From assembly GCA_050012775.1 (NCBI GenBank), contig JBEKGN010000002.1, positions 1-64,000 of the forward strand: a stretch of DNA of 64,000 nucleotides, in the 5' to 3' direction. Shown here in pieces: positions 42,730 to 50,625 of this stretch. A model generated the notes under the pieces. The model made no database searches. It was given only the letters and a program-made list of their open reading frames with translations, and was not told the origin of the DNA. The stretch is from Roseiarcus sp050012775 (lineage in GTDB: Bacteria > Pseudomonadota > Alphaproteobacteria > Rhizobiales > Beijerinckiaceae). Position 1 is the first letter of the stretch; each line of letters starts with the position of its first letter. A program made the position numbers and the translations under genes.

Positions 42730-43662
42730 TTATTCCTGCTTGGCGCTCTCTTGTGCAATAACTTCCACGTCGCGGTCCAGGCCCGATTGCACCTGGAAGG
42801 TCGCCTGATAGGTCTTCGCGTCGTGCCGGGCGATGACGACATATTCGCCCTCGCCGAGGACGAGCGAGGGAAAAGCGCCGATCAGCTCGCGGATGAGGTC
42901 GCCGCCGGGGGTGAGCACGGTGAAACTGCTGTTGGCCAGCGCTTCCGCGCCGGCGGCGTTGACGAGCTTGATGGTCACGGTCGCGCAGCGATGGCGCAAG
43001 GTCACGTCGACGAGCTTGCCGGAGACCACCTTGATGTCGGCGGCGACGATGGAATTGGTCGGCGTCGGGGCGCTGGGCGCGCCGCCGCCGGGCTTGCCGA
43101 CGCCGACCGAACCGACGCCGACCGTATCGAGAAAAGTCGAGACGATGTGGTAGGCCCCTTCGGGCAGGCCGATGATTTCGCCGGCCCGCGCCTTGGGATA
43201 GACCAGCTTGGCCTCGGGATTGTTGCGTTCGGGGACATAGATGGCGAGCGAAAGCTTCGAAGGGTCGATCGGCGCGCCGCCCAGGGTTCCCGTGATGCGC
43301 AAGGCCCCGGCGTTGAGCGTCAGCCGCTCGCTCTTGACCTCCTGCGTCACCGACACGCGCTTGGCGGCGCTGGCGAGGCCAAGGGCGACATGAACGACAT
43401 AGTCGCCGGGCGGCACCGACAGGGTCGGCTGCGGCTCGTACGATTCGACGACGAGCGGATGGGAGCCGTCGAAGTCGGGGCGGGCGGCGAACACCCGCCA
43501 GCGCAGGCCGCCCGTCAGCGGCGTGGCGGAGCCGCCCAGCGCCGCCCACAGCCGCAACGTTCCCTGGCTCGAATCGGGCGTCGGGGTCTGCGCCATGCTG
43601 GAGGCGCAAGAACCGGCGAAGGCCGAGAGCGCCAGCGCGAGGGAAAGAACGAACCGAACCAT
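42730..43662 (-). CDS. exported beta-rich hypothetical protein
   Basis: A 310-residue protein with a signal peptide (VRFVLSLALALSAFAGSCAS). The ATG at 43662 is chosen; the frame upstream to 43827 is a shadow. The mature protein alternates short beta-rich repeats: PPGDYVVHVALGLASAAKRV, LPEGAYHIVSTFLDTVGVGS and LGEGEYVVIARHDAKTYQAT, suggesting several carbohydrate-binding-like or Ig-like modules (an x-G-Y/E-Y-V pattern). No catalytic motif is seen. It is first in the run with the RAM, Ivy and cyclase genes. The function is unknown. Confidence 0.8.
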   Translation of the reverse strand: MVRFVLSLALALSAFAGSCASSMAQTPTPDSSQGTLRLWAALGGSATPLTGGLRWRVFAARPDFDGSHPLVVESYEPQPTLSVPPGDYVVHVALGLASAAKRVSVTQEVKSERLTLNAGALRITGTLGGAPIDPSKLSLAIYVPERNNPEAKLVYPKARAGEIIGLPEGAYHIVSTFLDTVGVGSVGVGKPGGGAPSAPTPTNSIVAADIKVVSGKLVDVTLRHRCATVTIKLVNAAGAEALANSSFTVLTPGGDLIRELIGAFPSLVLGEGEYVVIARHDAKTYQATFQVQSGLDRDVEVIAQESAKQE

Positions 43663-43835
43663 GCGCGAAATGCCTTGCCGCGATCGAGGGCGCCGGTCAA
43701 TCCTGCTTAGCGCCGGCTCCGGCTCGTGCCGGGACAATGGGGCGGTTCGAAGGCGATTTACTCGGCGCGGGAATCTCGGCATTGAGGGGCCGCGCCGCCT
43801 TGTGCGGCCAAGCCGCATCGGAACCAATGAGAGCC

Positions 43836-44405
43836 ATGAACGAAACCATTGCCTTGCTCGAGCGCCGCCGCTCGCTCGCCCCGCCGAACATGACCGGTCC
43901 CGGCCCGAGCGCCGCCGAAATCGAGACCTTGCTGACGATCGCCTCGCGCGTGCCCGATCACGGCAAGCTCGCGCCCTGGCGGTTCATCCTGTTCGAGGGC
44001 GCCGCGCGCGACCGGGCCGGGCGCATCGCGCTCGAGCTCAAGCTCGCCGACAATCCCGCTCTCGACGAGCCCAGCCGCTCGGCCGAGCGGATGCGCTTTT
44101 CCCACGCGCCGCTCGTCGTCGCGGTCGTCTCCCGCGCCGCGCCGCATGTGAAGATCCCCGAATGGGAGCAAGCGCTTTCCGCGGGAGCTTCCTGCATGAA
44201 TCTGGTGATCGCCGCCAATGCGCTCGGTTTCGTCGCGGGCTGGGTCACGGAATGGTGCGCCTACGATCGGCGTTTTGGCGTGGCGATCGGCCTTGCCGAG
44301 CATGAGCGCATCGCCGGATTCATCCACATCGGGCGGCCGAAACTCGTCATGGAGGATCGTCCGCGGCCCAAGCTTTCCGAAATCGTGACGGTCTTCACGG
44401 CCTGA
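43836..44405 (+). CDS. nitroreductase family protein
   Basis: A 189-residue FMN-dependent nitroreductase of the YdjA type. The ATG at 43836 is used; another ATG three codons earlier is possible, and neither has a strong ribosome site. Key parts are LERRRSLAPPNMTGPG at the start and SRVPDHGKLAPWRFIL, the FMN-binding pattern of YdjA-like enzymes, and LSAGASCMNLVIAANALGF. A C-terminal GFIHIGRPKLVMEDRPRP completes the fold. It is followed 12 bases later by a second flavoprotein gene. Confidence 0.9.
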   Translation: MNETIALLERRRSLAPPNMTGPGPSAAEIETLLTIASRVPDHGKLAPWRFILFEGAARDRAGRIALELKLADNPALDEPSRSAERMRFSHAPLVVAVVSRAAPHVKIPEWEQALSAGASCMNLVIAANALGFVAGWVTEWCAYDRRFGVAIGLAEHERIAGFIHIGRPKLVMEDRPRPKLSEIVTVFTA

Positions 44406-44417
44406 TGGGAGTTCGCC

Positions 44418-45044
44418 ATGTTCTATGAGACCCGCCAACGCGACAAGAGCCTGTTGCCCCACGACCCCTTCAAGGCGATCGTCGCGCCGCGCCCGATCGG
44501 TTGGATTTCGACGCGCGGCGCCGACGGACGGATCAATCTGGCGCCCTACAGCTTTTTCAACGCGTTTTCCTCCGCGCCCCCGATCGTCGGCTTCTCCAGC
44601 GATGGGCTGAAGGACTCCGCGTCTTTCGCGCGCGAGAGCGGCGAGTTCGTCGCCAATCTCGCGAGCCGCGATCTCATGCAGGCGATGAGCGCGACTTCCG
44701 CGCCCTTGCCGCGCGGGCAAAGCGAATTCGAACATGCGGGGCTGACGATGGCGCCCTGCCGGCTCGTAAGAGCGCCGCGCGTCGCCGAATGCCACGCGGC
44801 GATGGAATGCAAGGTCGTCGAAATCGTGACGCTGAAAAACCATCGCGGCGAGGCGCTCGACAATTACCTCGTCGTCGGCGAGGTCGTCGCGTTCCATATC
44901 GACGACGCATACATCCGCGAAGGCCGCTTCGACACCGCTGCGGCGCAGCCGTTGGCGCGTTGCGGCTATCAGGACTACGCCGTGGTCGACACGCTGATCG
45001 CCCTTGCGCGCCCGCCGGGCGCGGAAGGGCGCGGAGCGGCCTGA
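44418..45044 (+). CDS. flavin reductase-like (FMN-binding split barrel) protein
   Basis: A 208-residue flavoprotein. It begins with KAIVAPRPIGWISTRGADG (the family's conserved start) and continues NLAPYSFFNAFSSAPPIVGFS and VVGEVVAFHID, which are the FMN-binding split-barrel segments. The start follows TGGGAGTTCGCC. It is likely co-transcribed with the nitroreductase, so the two may work on related redox chemistry, but the substrate is unknown. Confidence 0.9.
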   Translation: MFYETRQRDKSLLPHDPFKAIVAPRPIGWISTRGADGRINLAPYSFFNAFSSAPPIVGFSSDGLKDSASFARESGEFVANLASRDLMQAMSATSAPLPRGQSEFEHAGLTMAPCRLVRAPRVAECHAAMECKVVEIVTLKNHRGEALDNYLVVGEVVAFHIDDAYIREGRFDTAAAQPLARCGYQDYAVVDTLIALARPPGAEGRGAA

Positions 45045-45072
45045 AATCCGCGCCCGGGCGCCAATTCGCGAC

Positions 45073-45573
45073 CTACTGTCCGTCCTGGCATATGTAAACC
45101 TGCCGCCACCCCACGAACTTGCCTTTCTGATTGTAGACGCGGCGAGAGACCCAGCAGTCGCTGTCGTTATAATAGTAGCCGTTATCATAGTAGCCGTTGT
45201 CGCAATCGTAGTCGTAATCGTCGCAGAGATAGGGGCCGATCACCCCGCCGCCCCATCCTCGAGGATAGCGCCGGCCCCTCGTATAGTGCTGATAGTGCTT
45301 GGGCCCGCCGGACCAGGAGGGGCTAGTGAACGGAACGGCCTTTCCGCTGGGCGCGAAGCTTCCGGACGAAGGGGGGCCCCCAGACCAGGGATGACTCCCA
45401 GACCAGGAGGAACCCCCGGACCAAGAGGGGCCCGTAGACTTACCCCCGCCTGTAAAGCTTGGCCCGCCGCCGCCGAGCCCTCCCTTGGCGAAGGCCGGCG
45501 TGATGGCGAGCGCGCCGCCGAGGACAAGCGCCGTAATCGAAAAGCCGACGGCTTTCAGCAATGACATGCGCAT
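45073..45573 (-). CDS. exported glycine/serine/tryptophan-rich repeat protein
   Basis: A 166-residue protein. The ATG at 45573 follows AAGGAGG; upstream in-frame starts exist at 45588 and 45615. A signal peptide (LLKAVGFSITALVLGGALAITPAFA) precedes a low-complexity region of short repeats built on WSGG (PSWSGGSSWSGSHPWSGG), then a tyrosine/aspartate-rich part (YDYDCDNGYYDNGYYYND) with cysteines and the end FVGWRQVYICQ. The repeat part is probably disordered and surface-exposed. No family is recognised. Its start region is 127 bases from a FixK/FNR-like box on the minus side. Confidence 0.72.
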   Translation of the reverse strand: MRMSLLKAVGFSITALVLGGALAITPAFAKGGLGGGGPSFTGGGKSTGPSWSGGSSWSGSHPWSGGPPSSGSFAPSGKAVPFTSPSWSGGPKHYQHYTRGRRYPRGWGGGVIGPYLCDDYDYDCDNGYYDNGYYYNDSDCWVSRRVYNQKGKFVGWRQVYICQDGQ

Positions 45574-45930
45574 CTGCGCCTCCTTCATGCAACGACGACG
45601 ACGCTTTGTCTTCAACCGATTTCGTTGGCTGGCGTCGAGGCGTTAGTTTGCAAGCCACGATCGATATTATTTTGATGCACGATTCGACGCTGAATGACCT
45701 TGATCGGCGTCAATACGAGCTTGGAATTTATTTGGCGCCGCAGCGCTCGCGGCGGATCGCCTCGAACGTCGTTTGCCTGCGGCGGCGCCGGCGGACCGCC
45801 GCGCTTGGCGACGCCAATTCGCGCTTTGATCCAAATCATGGCCCCCGGCGCCGATCTCTTGAATGAATGGCGCATCCGAGACTGTCCGCGCGAGCGAACG
45901 GACGTATGCACTCGGCGACAGGAGAGCCAG
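45574..45930. other. intergenic region between the repeat protein and the DUF992 gene
   Basis: 357 bases without a supported gene; several open frames are arginine-rich shadows. It holds a perfect FixK/FNR-like box at 45700-45713, and A/T-rich stretches at 45661-45680 and 45719-45735 that could form -10 regions in either direction. Confidence 0.45.
45700..45713. promoter_or_regulatory. FixK/FNR-like box between divergent genes
   Basis: TTGATCGGCGTCAA is a perfect TTGA-N6-TCAA palindrome. Its centre (45706.5) lies 134 bases before the minus-strand start at 45573 and 224 bases before the plus-strand start at 45931, so the direction of control is uncertain; the minus-strand gene is nearer. Confidence 0.45.
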
Positions 45931-46407
45931 ATGAATTTTCGCGCCCCGGCATTTGCGATCGCAATCGCCGCCCTATCCGCCCTCGCGCAACCCGCGCTGG
46001 CCCAGTCCAACGTGAAAGTCGGCACGTTGCGCTGCGACGTCGCCGCCGGGCTGGGAATGATCATCACCTCGGCCAAGGAAATGCGATGCGTCTACACGTC
46101 GTCGCGGGGATTCAGGGAACGCTATTACGGCACGATCCGGAAATTCGGCCTCGATATCGGTCAGACCGGCCGGGGCGTCCTTGCGTGGGGCGTGTTCGCG
46201 CCGACCGCCGGCCCGCGGCGCGGGGCGCTGGCGGGCGACTATGTCGGGGCGGACGCCTCGGTCACCGTTGGCGCCGGGCTCGGCGCCAACGCGCTGGTCG
46301 GCGGCTTCGAGCGCTCGTTCACGCTGCAGCCTTTGTCCGTCGAAGTGCAGTCCGGCGTCGCCCTCGCCGCCGGCGTCGCCTCGATGACGCTGCGCGCCGG
46401 CGACTGA
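45931..46407 (+). CDS. DUF992 family exported protein
   Basis: A 158-residue protein with a signal peptide (AIAIAALSALAQPALA-Q). The ATG at 45931 follows GGAGAGCC. The mature part contains KVGTLRCDVAAGLGMIITS, then CVYTSS and RYYGTIRKFGLDIGQTGRG, the pattern of DUF992 proteins, which have conserved cysteines and are common in Hyphomicrobiales. Later it is glycine/alanine-rich (VTVGAGLGANALVGG). The function is unknown. Confidence 0.87.
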   Translation: MNFRAPAFAIAIAALSALAQPALAQSNVKVGTLRCDVAAGLGMIITSAKEMRCVYTSSRGFRERYYGTIRKFGLDIGQTGRGVLAWGVFAPTAGPRRGALAGDYVGADASVTVGAGLGANALVGGFERSFTLQPLSVEVQSGVALAAGVASMTLRAGD

Positions 46408-46412
46408 CGGTG

Positions 46413-46432
46413 GGCGGCGGCGATCCGCCGCC
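46413..46432. terminator. hairpin between convergent DUF992 and macB genes
   Basis: GGCGGCGG-CGAT-CCGCCGCC, a perfect 8-bp stem placed exactly between the two stop codons (46407 and 46436). The position suggests a shared two-way terminator, although neither side has a T tract. Confidence 0.5.
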
Positions 46433-46435
46433 GCG

Positions 46436-48550
46436 TCACTCGTAACGCAGCGCCTCGATCGGATCGAGATTGGCGGCCTTTCGCGCGGGATAGAAGCCGA
46501 AGAATATGCCGACCGCGGCGGAGAACAGGAATCCGCCGACGATCGCGGCGAAGGAGATCGGCGCCGGCCAGCCGAGGATCAAAGATATCCCGGCGGCGAC
46601 CGCGACGCCCGTTACGATCCCGGCGACGCCGCCGCTCACGCTGAGGAATATCGCCTCGGCGAGGAATTGCAGCAGCACATGCAGCCGCCGCGCGCCGATC
46701 GCCATTCTCAGGCCGATCTCGCGCGTGCGTTCCGTGACCGAGACGAGCAGAATGTTCATGATGCCGATGCCGCCGACCAGCAGCGATATCGAAGCCACGG
46801 AGGCCAGCAGCAGCGCCATGATCCGGCTGCTGCTCTCCGCCGTCTCGGCGAACTGGCTGAGATTGCGCACGCTAAAGTCCAAGATCTGGCCCGGCTTGAT
46901 GCGATGGCGGCGCGTCAGCGTCTGCGTCGCCTCGTTGATCGCCGCCGGCACGCGCTCCTGGCTCACCGCCTGGACGTAGACCATGTTGGCGTAGCCGGTC
47001 AGGCGCGGCGTCAGATTGTAGGGGTTGGGCGGCGGCAAATAGGGCCAGTTGTTCTGCGTCTGCGTTTGCGTGGGCGCGGCGACGCCGAGCACCTTCCGTT
47101 CGGCGGTCGAAAACGGCACCATGACGAGATCGTCCTGATCCTGGCCGAAGGAGGACTGGCCCTTGGCGACGAGGACGCCGACGACGCGCAGCGGCACGCT
47201 GCGCACCTGGATGAAAGCGCCCAGCGGGTTCTCGCCTCCAGGGAACAACTGGCGGTAGACGGTTTGGCCGAGCACCACGACCAGATCGGCCTTGCTCTCG
47301 TCGTCCCGGGTCAGTCCCCGGCCCGCCGCGATTTGCCAATTGGTGATCGGCGGGTAATTGGCGCTGACGCCCTGGATCGTCGTCGTCCAGTTCTGGTTGG
47401 AATAGAGCGTCTGCCCTTGTTGGCGGATGAGATAGCCGACCGCCGCGACCGCCGTGTCCTCGCGCCGGATCGCGTGCGCGTCGTCGACCGTGAGCGTGCT
47501 GGCGCTGCCGAAGCCGCCGCGCATGCCCCCGGTGACGACCGCGCCCGGCAGGATCACGACCACATTGGTTCCCAGAGTCTCGATCTGCTTGCGCACCGCG
47601 TCATTGGCGCCCTGGCCGACGGCGACCATGACGATCAGCGCGGCGACGCCGATGAAGACGCCGAGCATGGTGAGCGCGGAGCGCATCACGTTGCGCCCGA
47701 TCGCTTGCGCCGCGGCGGCGAGGATCATCAGGCCGAACGCCCAGAACCGTCCGGCGGGAATCGCGGCCTCGCTCGCCGCCACGGGACGAAACTGCGCCGC
47801 GCTCCCGGCGCCTTGTTCGCGCTTCCGCGCCGACGGCGAAGGCGTCGCCTTGGCGGGGCGCTCGTCGGAGACGATGAGGCCGTCGCGCATCGTGACGACG
47901 CGATCGGCATAGGCGGCGATGTCGGGTTCGTGAGTGACGACGACGATGGTCACGCCCTGCTCGCGGTTGAGCGCTACGAGCGTTTCCATGATTTCGTGCG
48001 ATGTGCGCGTGTCGAGATTGCCGGTGGGCTCATCCGCCAGAAGCAGGCTCGGCGAGTTGATCAGGGCGCGCGCGATGGCGACGCGCTGTTGCTGGCCGCC
48101 CGAAAGCTGGGCTGGGGTGTTGCGCTCGCGATCGCCGAGGCCCAGCAGCTCCAGCGCTCGGCGCGCCCGTTCGACGCGCGCCTTGCGACTCACCGGTCCC
48201 GTCGCCGCGTAATAGAGGGGAAGGCCGACATTATCGACCGCGCTCGTCCGCGCGAGGAGATTGAAGCTCTGGAAGACGAAGCCGAGGCGCGAACCGCGGA
48301 TGCCGGCGAGTTCCGGCTCCTTGAGCCCCGCGACGTCGACCCCATCGAGGAAGTACCGCCCGCTGGTCGGGCGATCGAGGCAGCCCAGGATCGCCATCAG
48401 CGTCGACTTGCCCGATCCCGACGAGCCCATGATGGCGACGAATTCGCCGCGCTCGATCGACAGGCTGACGCCCTTGAGCGCCTGCAACCGCGTGTCGCCG
48501 ACGATGAACGTCCGCGTCACATTTTCGATTTTGAGAATTTCTTCCGGCAT
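46436..48550 (-). CDS. macB: MacB-type ABC exporter (ATPase fused to permease)
   Basis: A 704-residue MacB-like protein. The ATG at 48550 begins the ATPase; upstream open frame is antisense to macA. The ATPase has Walker A GSSGSGKST, signature LSGGQQQRVAIARAL and Walker B LLLADEPTGNLD. Four membrane helices follow, the first at about residue 270-295 (MLGVFIGVAALIVMVAV) and the last three at the C-terminus (SISLLVGGIGIMNILLVSV). A large periplasmic domain lies between. It partners with the upstream MacA-like adaptor to export peptides, macrolides or lipids. The gap of 31 bases and the shared direction indicate an operon. Confidence 0.93.
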   Translation of the reverse strand: MPEEILKIENVTRTFIVGDTRLQALKGVSLSIERGEFVAIMGSSGSGKSTLMAILGCLDRPTSGRYFLDGVDVAGLKEPELAGIRGSRLGFVFQSFNLLARTSAVDNVGLPLYYAATGPVSRKARVERARRALELLGLGDRERNTPAQLSGGQQQRVAIARALINSPSLLLADEPTGNLDTRTSHEIMETLVALNREQGVTIVVVTHEPDIAAYADRVVTMRDGLIVSDERPAKATPSPSARKREQGAGSAAQFRPVAASEAAIPAGRFWAFGLMILAAAAQAIGRNVMRSALTMLGVFIGVAALIVMVAVGQGANDAVRKQIETLGTNVVVILPGAVVTGGMRGGFGSASTLTVDDAHAIRREDTAVAAVGYLIRQQGQTLYSNQNWTTTIQGVSANYPPITNWQIAAGRGLTRDDESKADLVVVLGQTVYRQLFPGGENPLGAFIQVRSVPLRVVGVLVAKGQSSFGQDQDDLVMVPFSTAERKVLGVAAPTQTQTQNNWPYLPPPNPYNLTPRLTGYANMVYVQAVSQERVPAAINEATQTLTRRHRIKPGQILDFSVRNLSQFAETAESSSRIMALLLASVASISLLVGGIGIMNILLVSVTERTREIGLRMAIGARRLHVLLQFLAEAIFLSVSGGVAGIVTGVAVAAGISLILGWPAPISFAAIVGGFLFSAAVGIFFGFYPARKAANLDPIEALRYE

Positions 48551-48581
48551 CGCCGAACCTTTTTTGGCGCCCGCCGCGCCT

Positions 48582-49877
48582 TTAAAAGCGCGGCAGGGGC
48601 GTTCCCGATTGGGCGCCGCTCGAGCCGCGCTCCTCGGAGACGATGACGGCGTCGCTGGCGCTGAGGTCGCCCTTGACGATTTCGGTGAAACTGTCGTCGT
48701 CGAGGCCCGTGGTGACGTCGATCGGTACGGCCTTGCCGTCGCGCAGCGCCCAGACGCGCCCGGTTTGGCTCGCCCCGGCGACCTCGCTCGTCCCGGCTCT
48801 TGGAAGGCCGCCGGGGACATAGCGAAGCGCCTGATCGGGGACGCGTAGCGCATCGAGCCGCTGGTCGACGATGATGTTCGTCGCGGCCGTCATGCCGGGA
48901 AACAGCGCGAGGTCGTCGTTGGTCGCGCTGACGACGGCGTCGTAGGTGACGACGTTCTGCACCGTCTGGGGGTTGACGCGGACCTGGGTCACGCTTCCGT
49001 TGAACACGCGCTTGGGATAGGCGTCGACGGTGAAGGTCGCCTTGTTCCCCGCCTTGACGCCGCCGACGTCGCTTTCGCTGACATTGGTGTCGACCTGCAT
49101 CGTCTTGAGCTCGGTGGCGATGAGGAACAGCGTCGGCGTCTGCAGGCTGGAAGCGACCGTCTGCCCCTGCGTGACGTTGCGCGACACGACGATGCCGTCG
49201 ACCGGCGCGATGATGTCGGTGTAGCCGAGATTGAGCTTCGCGGCCTCGAGCGTGGCCTGGAACTGCTGGATGCTCGCCGTGTCGACGCCGACCTGCGCCT
49301 GGGCCTGATCGTAAGCGTTCTTGGCCTGGTCCGCCGCGTCCTTCGACACCGAGTCCTGTTTGAGCAATTGCTGATTGCGCTGATTGTTGAGATCGGTGTA
49401 GGCGAGGTTCGCCTTGTCCTTCGCGAGCTGCGCGTTGGCCAGCGCGAGGTTGGCGGTCGCCTCCTCGACCACGGCCTGGTAGGGACGCGGATCGATCTTG
49501 GCGCAGATTTGTCCGGTTTTGACCTGCGTATTGAAATCGCAAGACAATGTCTGAATGACGCCGGACACGTAGCTTCCGACGATGATCGTCAGGATGGGAT
49601 TGACGGTCCCGGTCGCGGTCACCGTCCGCGCCACGGTTCCGCGCGTCACCGGCTGGGTCACGTAGCGCGGCGGCGGCGCCGGCCGCAGGCTATACCAGGC
49701 CGCTCCTGCGCCGATCGCAACGAGGAGCAAAATCAATGCGCCGAGCCACCATCTGCGACGCGACGCCGGCGCCCGCGTCGTCGCCATCACCGTCGTTGCC
49801 GGCGCCGTCGCCGGCGTCATCGCGGGCGGCGGCGAAGGCGCGTCCGCGGCGGGCTGCACTTCGACTCTTTCGTTCAT
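48582..49877 (-). CDS. macA: MacA-like membrane fusion protein
   Basis: A 431-residue periplasmic adaptor with a cytoplasmic stretch rich in Pro and Ala, a membrane anchor at about residues 43-62 (WWLGALILLLVAIGAG), a coiled-coil hairpin (ANLALANAQLAKDKANL and later NAYDQAQAQVGVDTAS) and a lipoyl-like barrel (ATGTVNPILTIIVGSYVSG). It bridges MacB to an outer-membrane channel such as TolC, which is not encoded nearby. The start is 66 bases downstream of a FixK/FNR-like box on the same strand. Confidence 0.92.
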   Translation of the reverse strand: MNERVEVQPAADAPSPPPAMTPATAPATTVMATTRAPASRRRWWLGALILLLVAIGAGAAWYSLRPAPPPRYVTQPVTRGTVARTVTATGTVNPILTIIVGSYVSGVIQTLSCDFNTQVKTGQICAKIDPRPYQAVVEEATANLALANAQLAKDKANLAYTDLNNQRNQQLLKQDSVSKDAADQAKNAYDQAQAQVGVDTASIQQFQATLEAAKLNLGYTDIIAPVDGIVVSRNVTQGQTVASSLQTPTLFLIATELKTMQVDTNVSESDVGGVKAGNKATFTVDAYPKRVFNGSVTQVRVNPQTVQNVVTYDAVVSATNDDLALFPGMTAATNIIVDQRLDALRVPDQALRYVPGGLPRAGTSEVAGASQTGRVWALRDGKAVPIDVTTGLDDDSFTEIVKGDLSASDAVIVSEERGSSGAQSGTPLPRF

Positions 49878-49936
49878 TTCCGCCAGTTCCGAAAGATCCG
49901 CTCTTGATCTATTTACGGCAACTGGATCGGCGGCGA

Positions 49937-49950
49937 CTGATTTGCATCAA
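49937..49950 (-). promoter_or_regulatory. FixK/FNR-like box upstream of macAB
   Basis: CTGATTTGCATCAA, a near-perfect TTGA-N6-TCAA palindrome with one mismatch in the first base. The centre (49943.5) fits -41.5 for a start site near 49902, leaving a 25-base leader to the macA ATG at 49877. Confidence 0.5.
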
Positions 49951-50014
49951 CGATCGGTAAGTTCGCGCAGCGGCGCGGCGTCGCCGCTGTCGCGCCAACC
50001 GCGGGCCTCGCGGC

Positions 50015-50488
50015 TCACTTCGGCGGCGGGACGAAGGTTTGGTTGCTGAACGGCGAGGCGGTCGGCACCTGCACCTGGATGAAGCCGAAATGCGTCTCGC
50101 GATGGCATTGGTTGCAAGCCCGGGTGAGCTTGTCGAATTCGACGCCGAATCTTGCGCTGCTGCGCGCCTCGACGGCGGATTTCACCGCGTCCAAAGGCGC
50201 GTAGCCTTCGCTCTTGATCAATCCCGCGTTATCGGCGTCGCCCGATTTGGGATAGTAAATCGCGGCGTTTTCGAAGCTCTTGCGAATCTGTTCGATTTCG
50301 TAAAGGGCCAATTCCCAGTTCTGCGATCGGCCGGCGAACCAGAGCTTGAAGTGGCGGAGCTGCGAGTCGCCCATGAAATCGCCGAGATCGGGAACATAGG
50401 GCTTTGCGTCCGCGACCGGCTGGCTCAGCGCCGGCGTCGCGATCAAGGGCGCCAGAAGCAGCGCAAGGCCGAGGTAATGACGCTTCAT
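50015..50488 (-). CDS. small exported monohaem cytochrome c
   Basis: A 157-residue periplasmic protein with a signal peptide (KRHYLGLALLLAPLIATPALS). The haem site is CNQCH at residues 125-129, close to the C-terminus, preceded by helical segments (LWFAGRSQNWELALYEIEQI), a layout like class II cytochromes c'. The ATG at 50488 follows GGGGGCG; an in-frame start at 50500 adds four residues. It lies between macA and the Pao-like gene set, so it may receive electrons from the periplasmic aldehyde oxidoreductase, which is an inference. A methionine axial ligand cannot be assigned. Confidence 0.82.
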   Translation of the reverse strand: MKRHYLGLALLLAPLIATPALSQPVADAKPYVPDLGDFMGDSQLRHFKLWFAGRSQNWELALYEIEQIRKSFENAAIYYPKSGDADNAGLIKSEGYAPLDAVKSAVEARSSARFGVEFDKLTRACNQCHRETHFGFIQVQVPTASPFSNQTFVPPPK

Positions 50489-50625
50489 GTTCGCCCCCAA
50501 GTCATTTCGGATTCCGCTTGGCGTTTTCGCGCCGCCTTACGCGTTAGATTGCAGCGCTCGCGTCATTTTGTCTATCGGCGCCTACGCTGCTTCGCACCTC
50601 GCGGCGGATCCGGCGAGAGCTTGCG

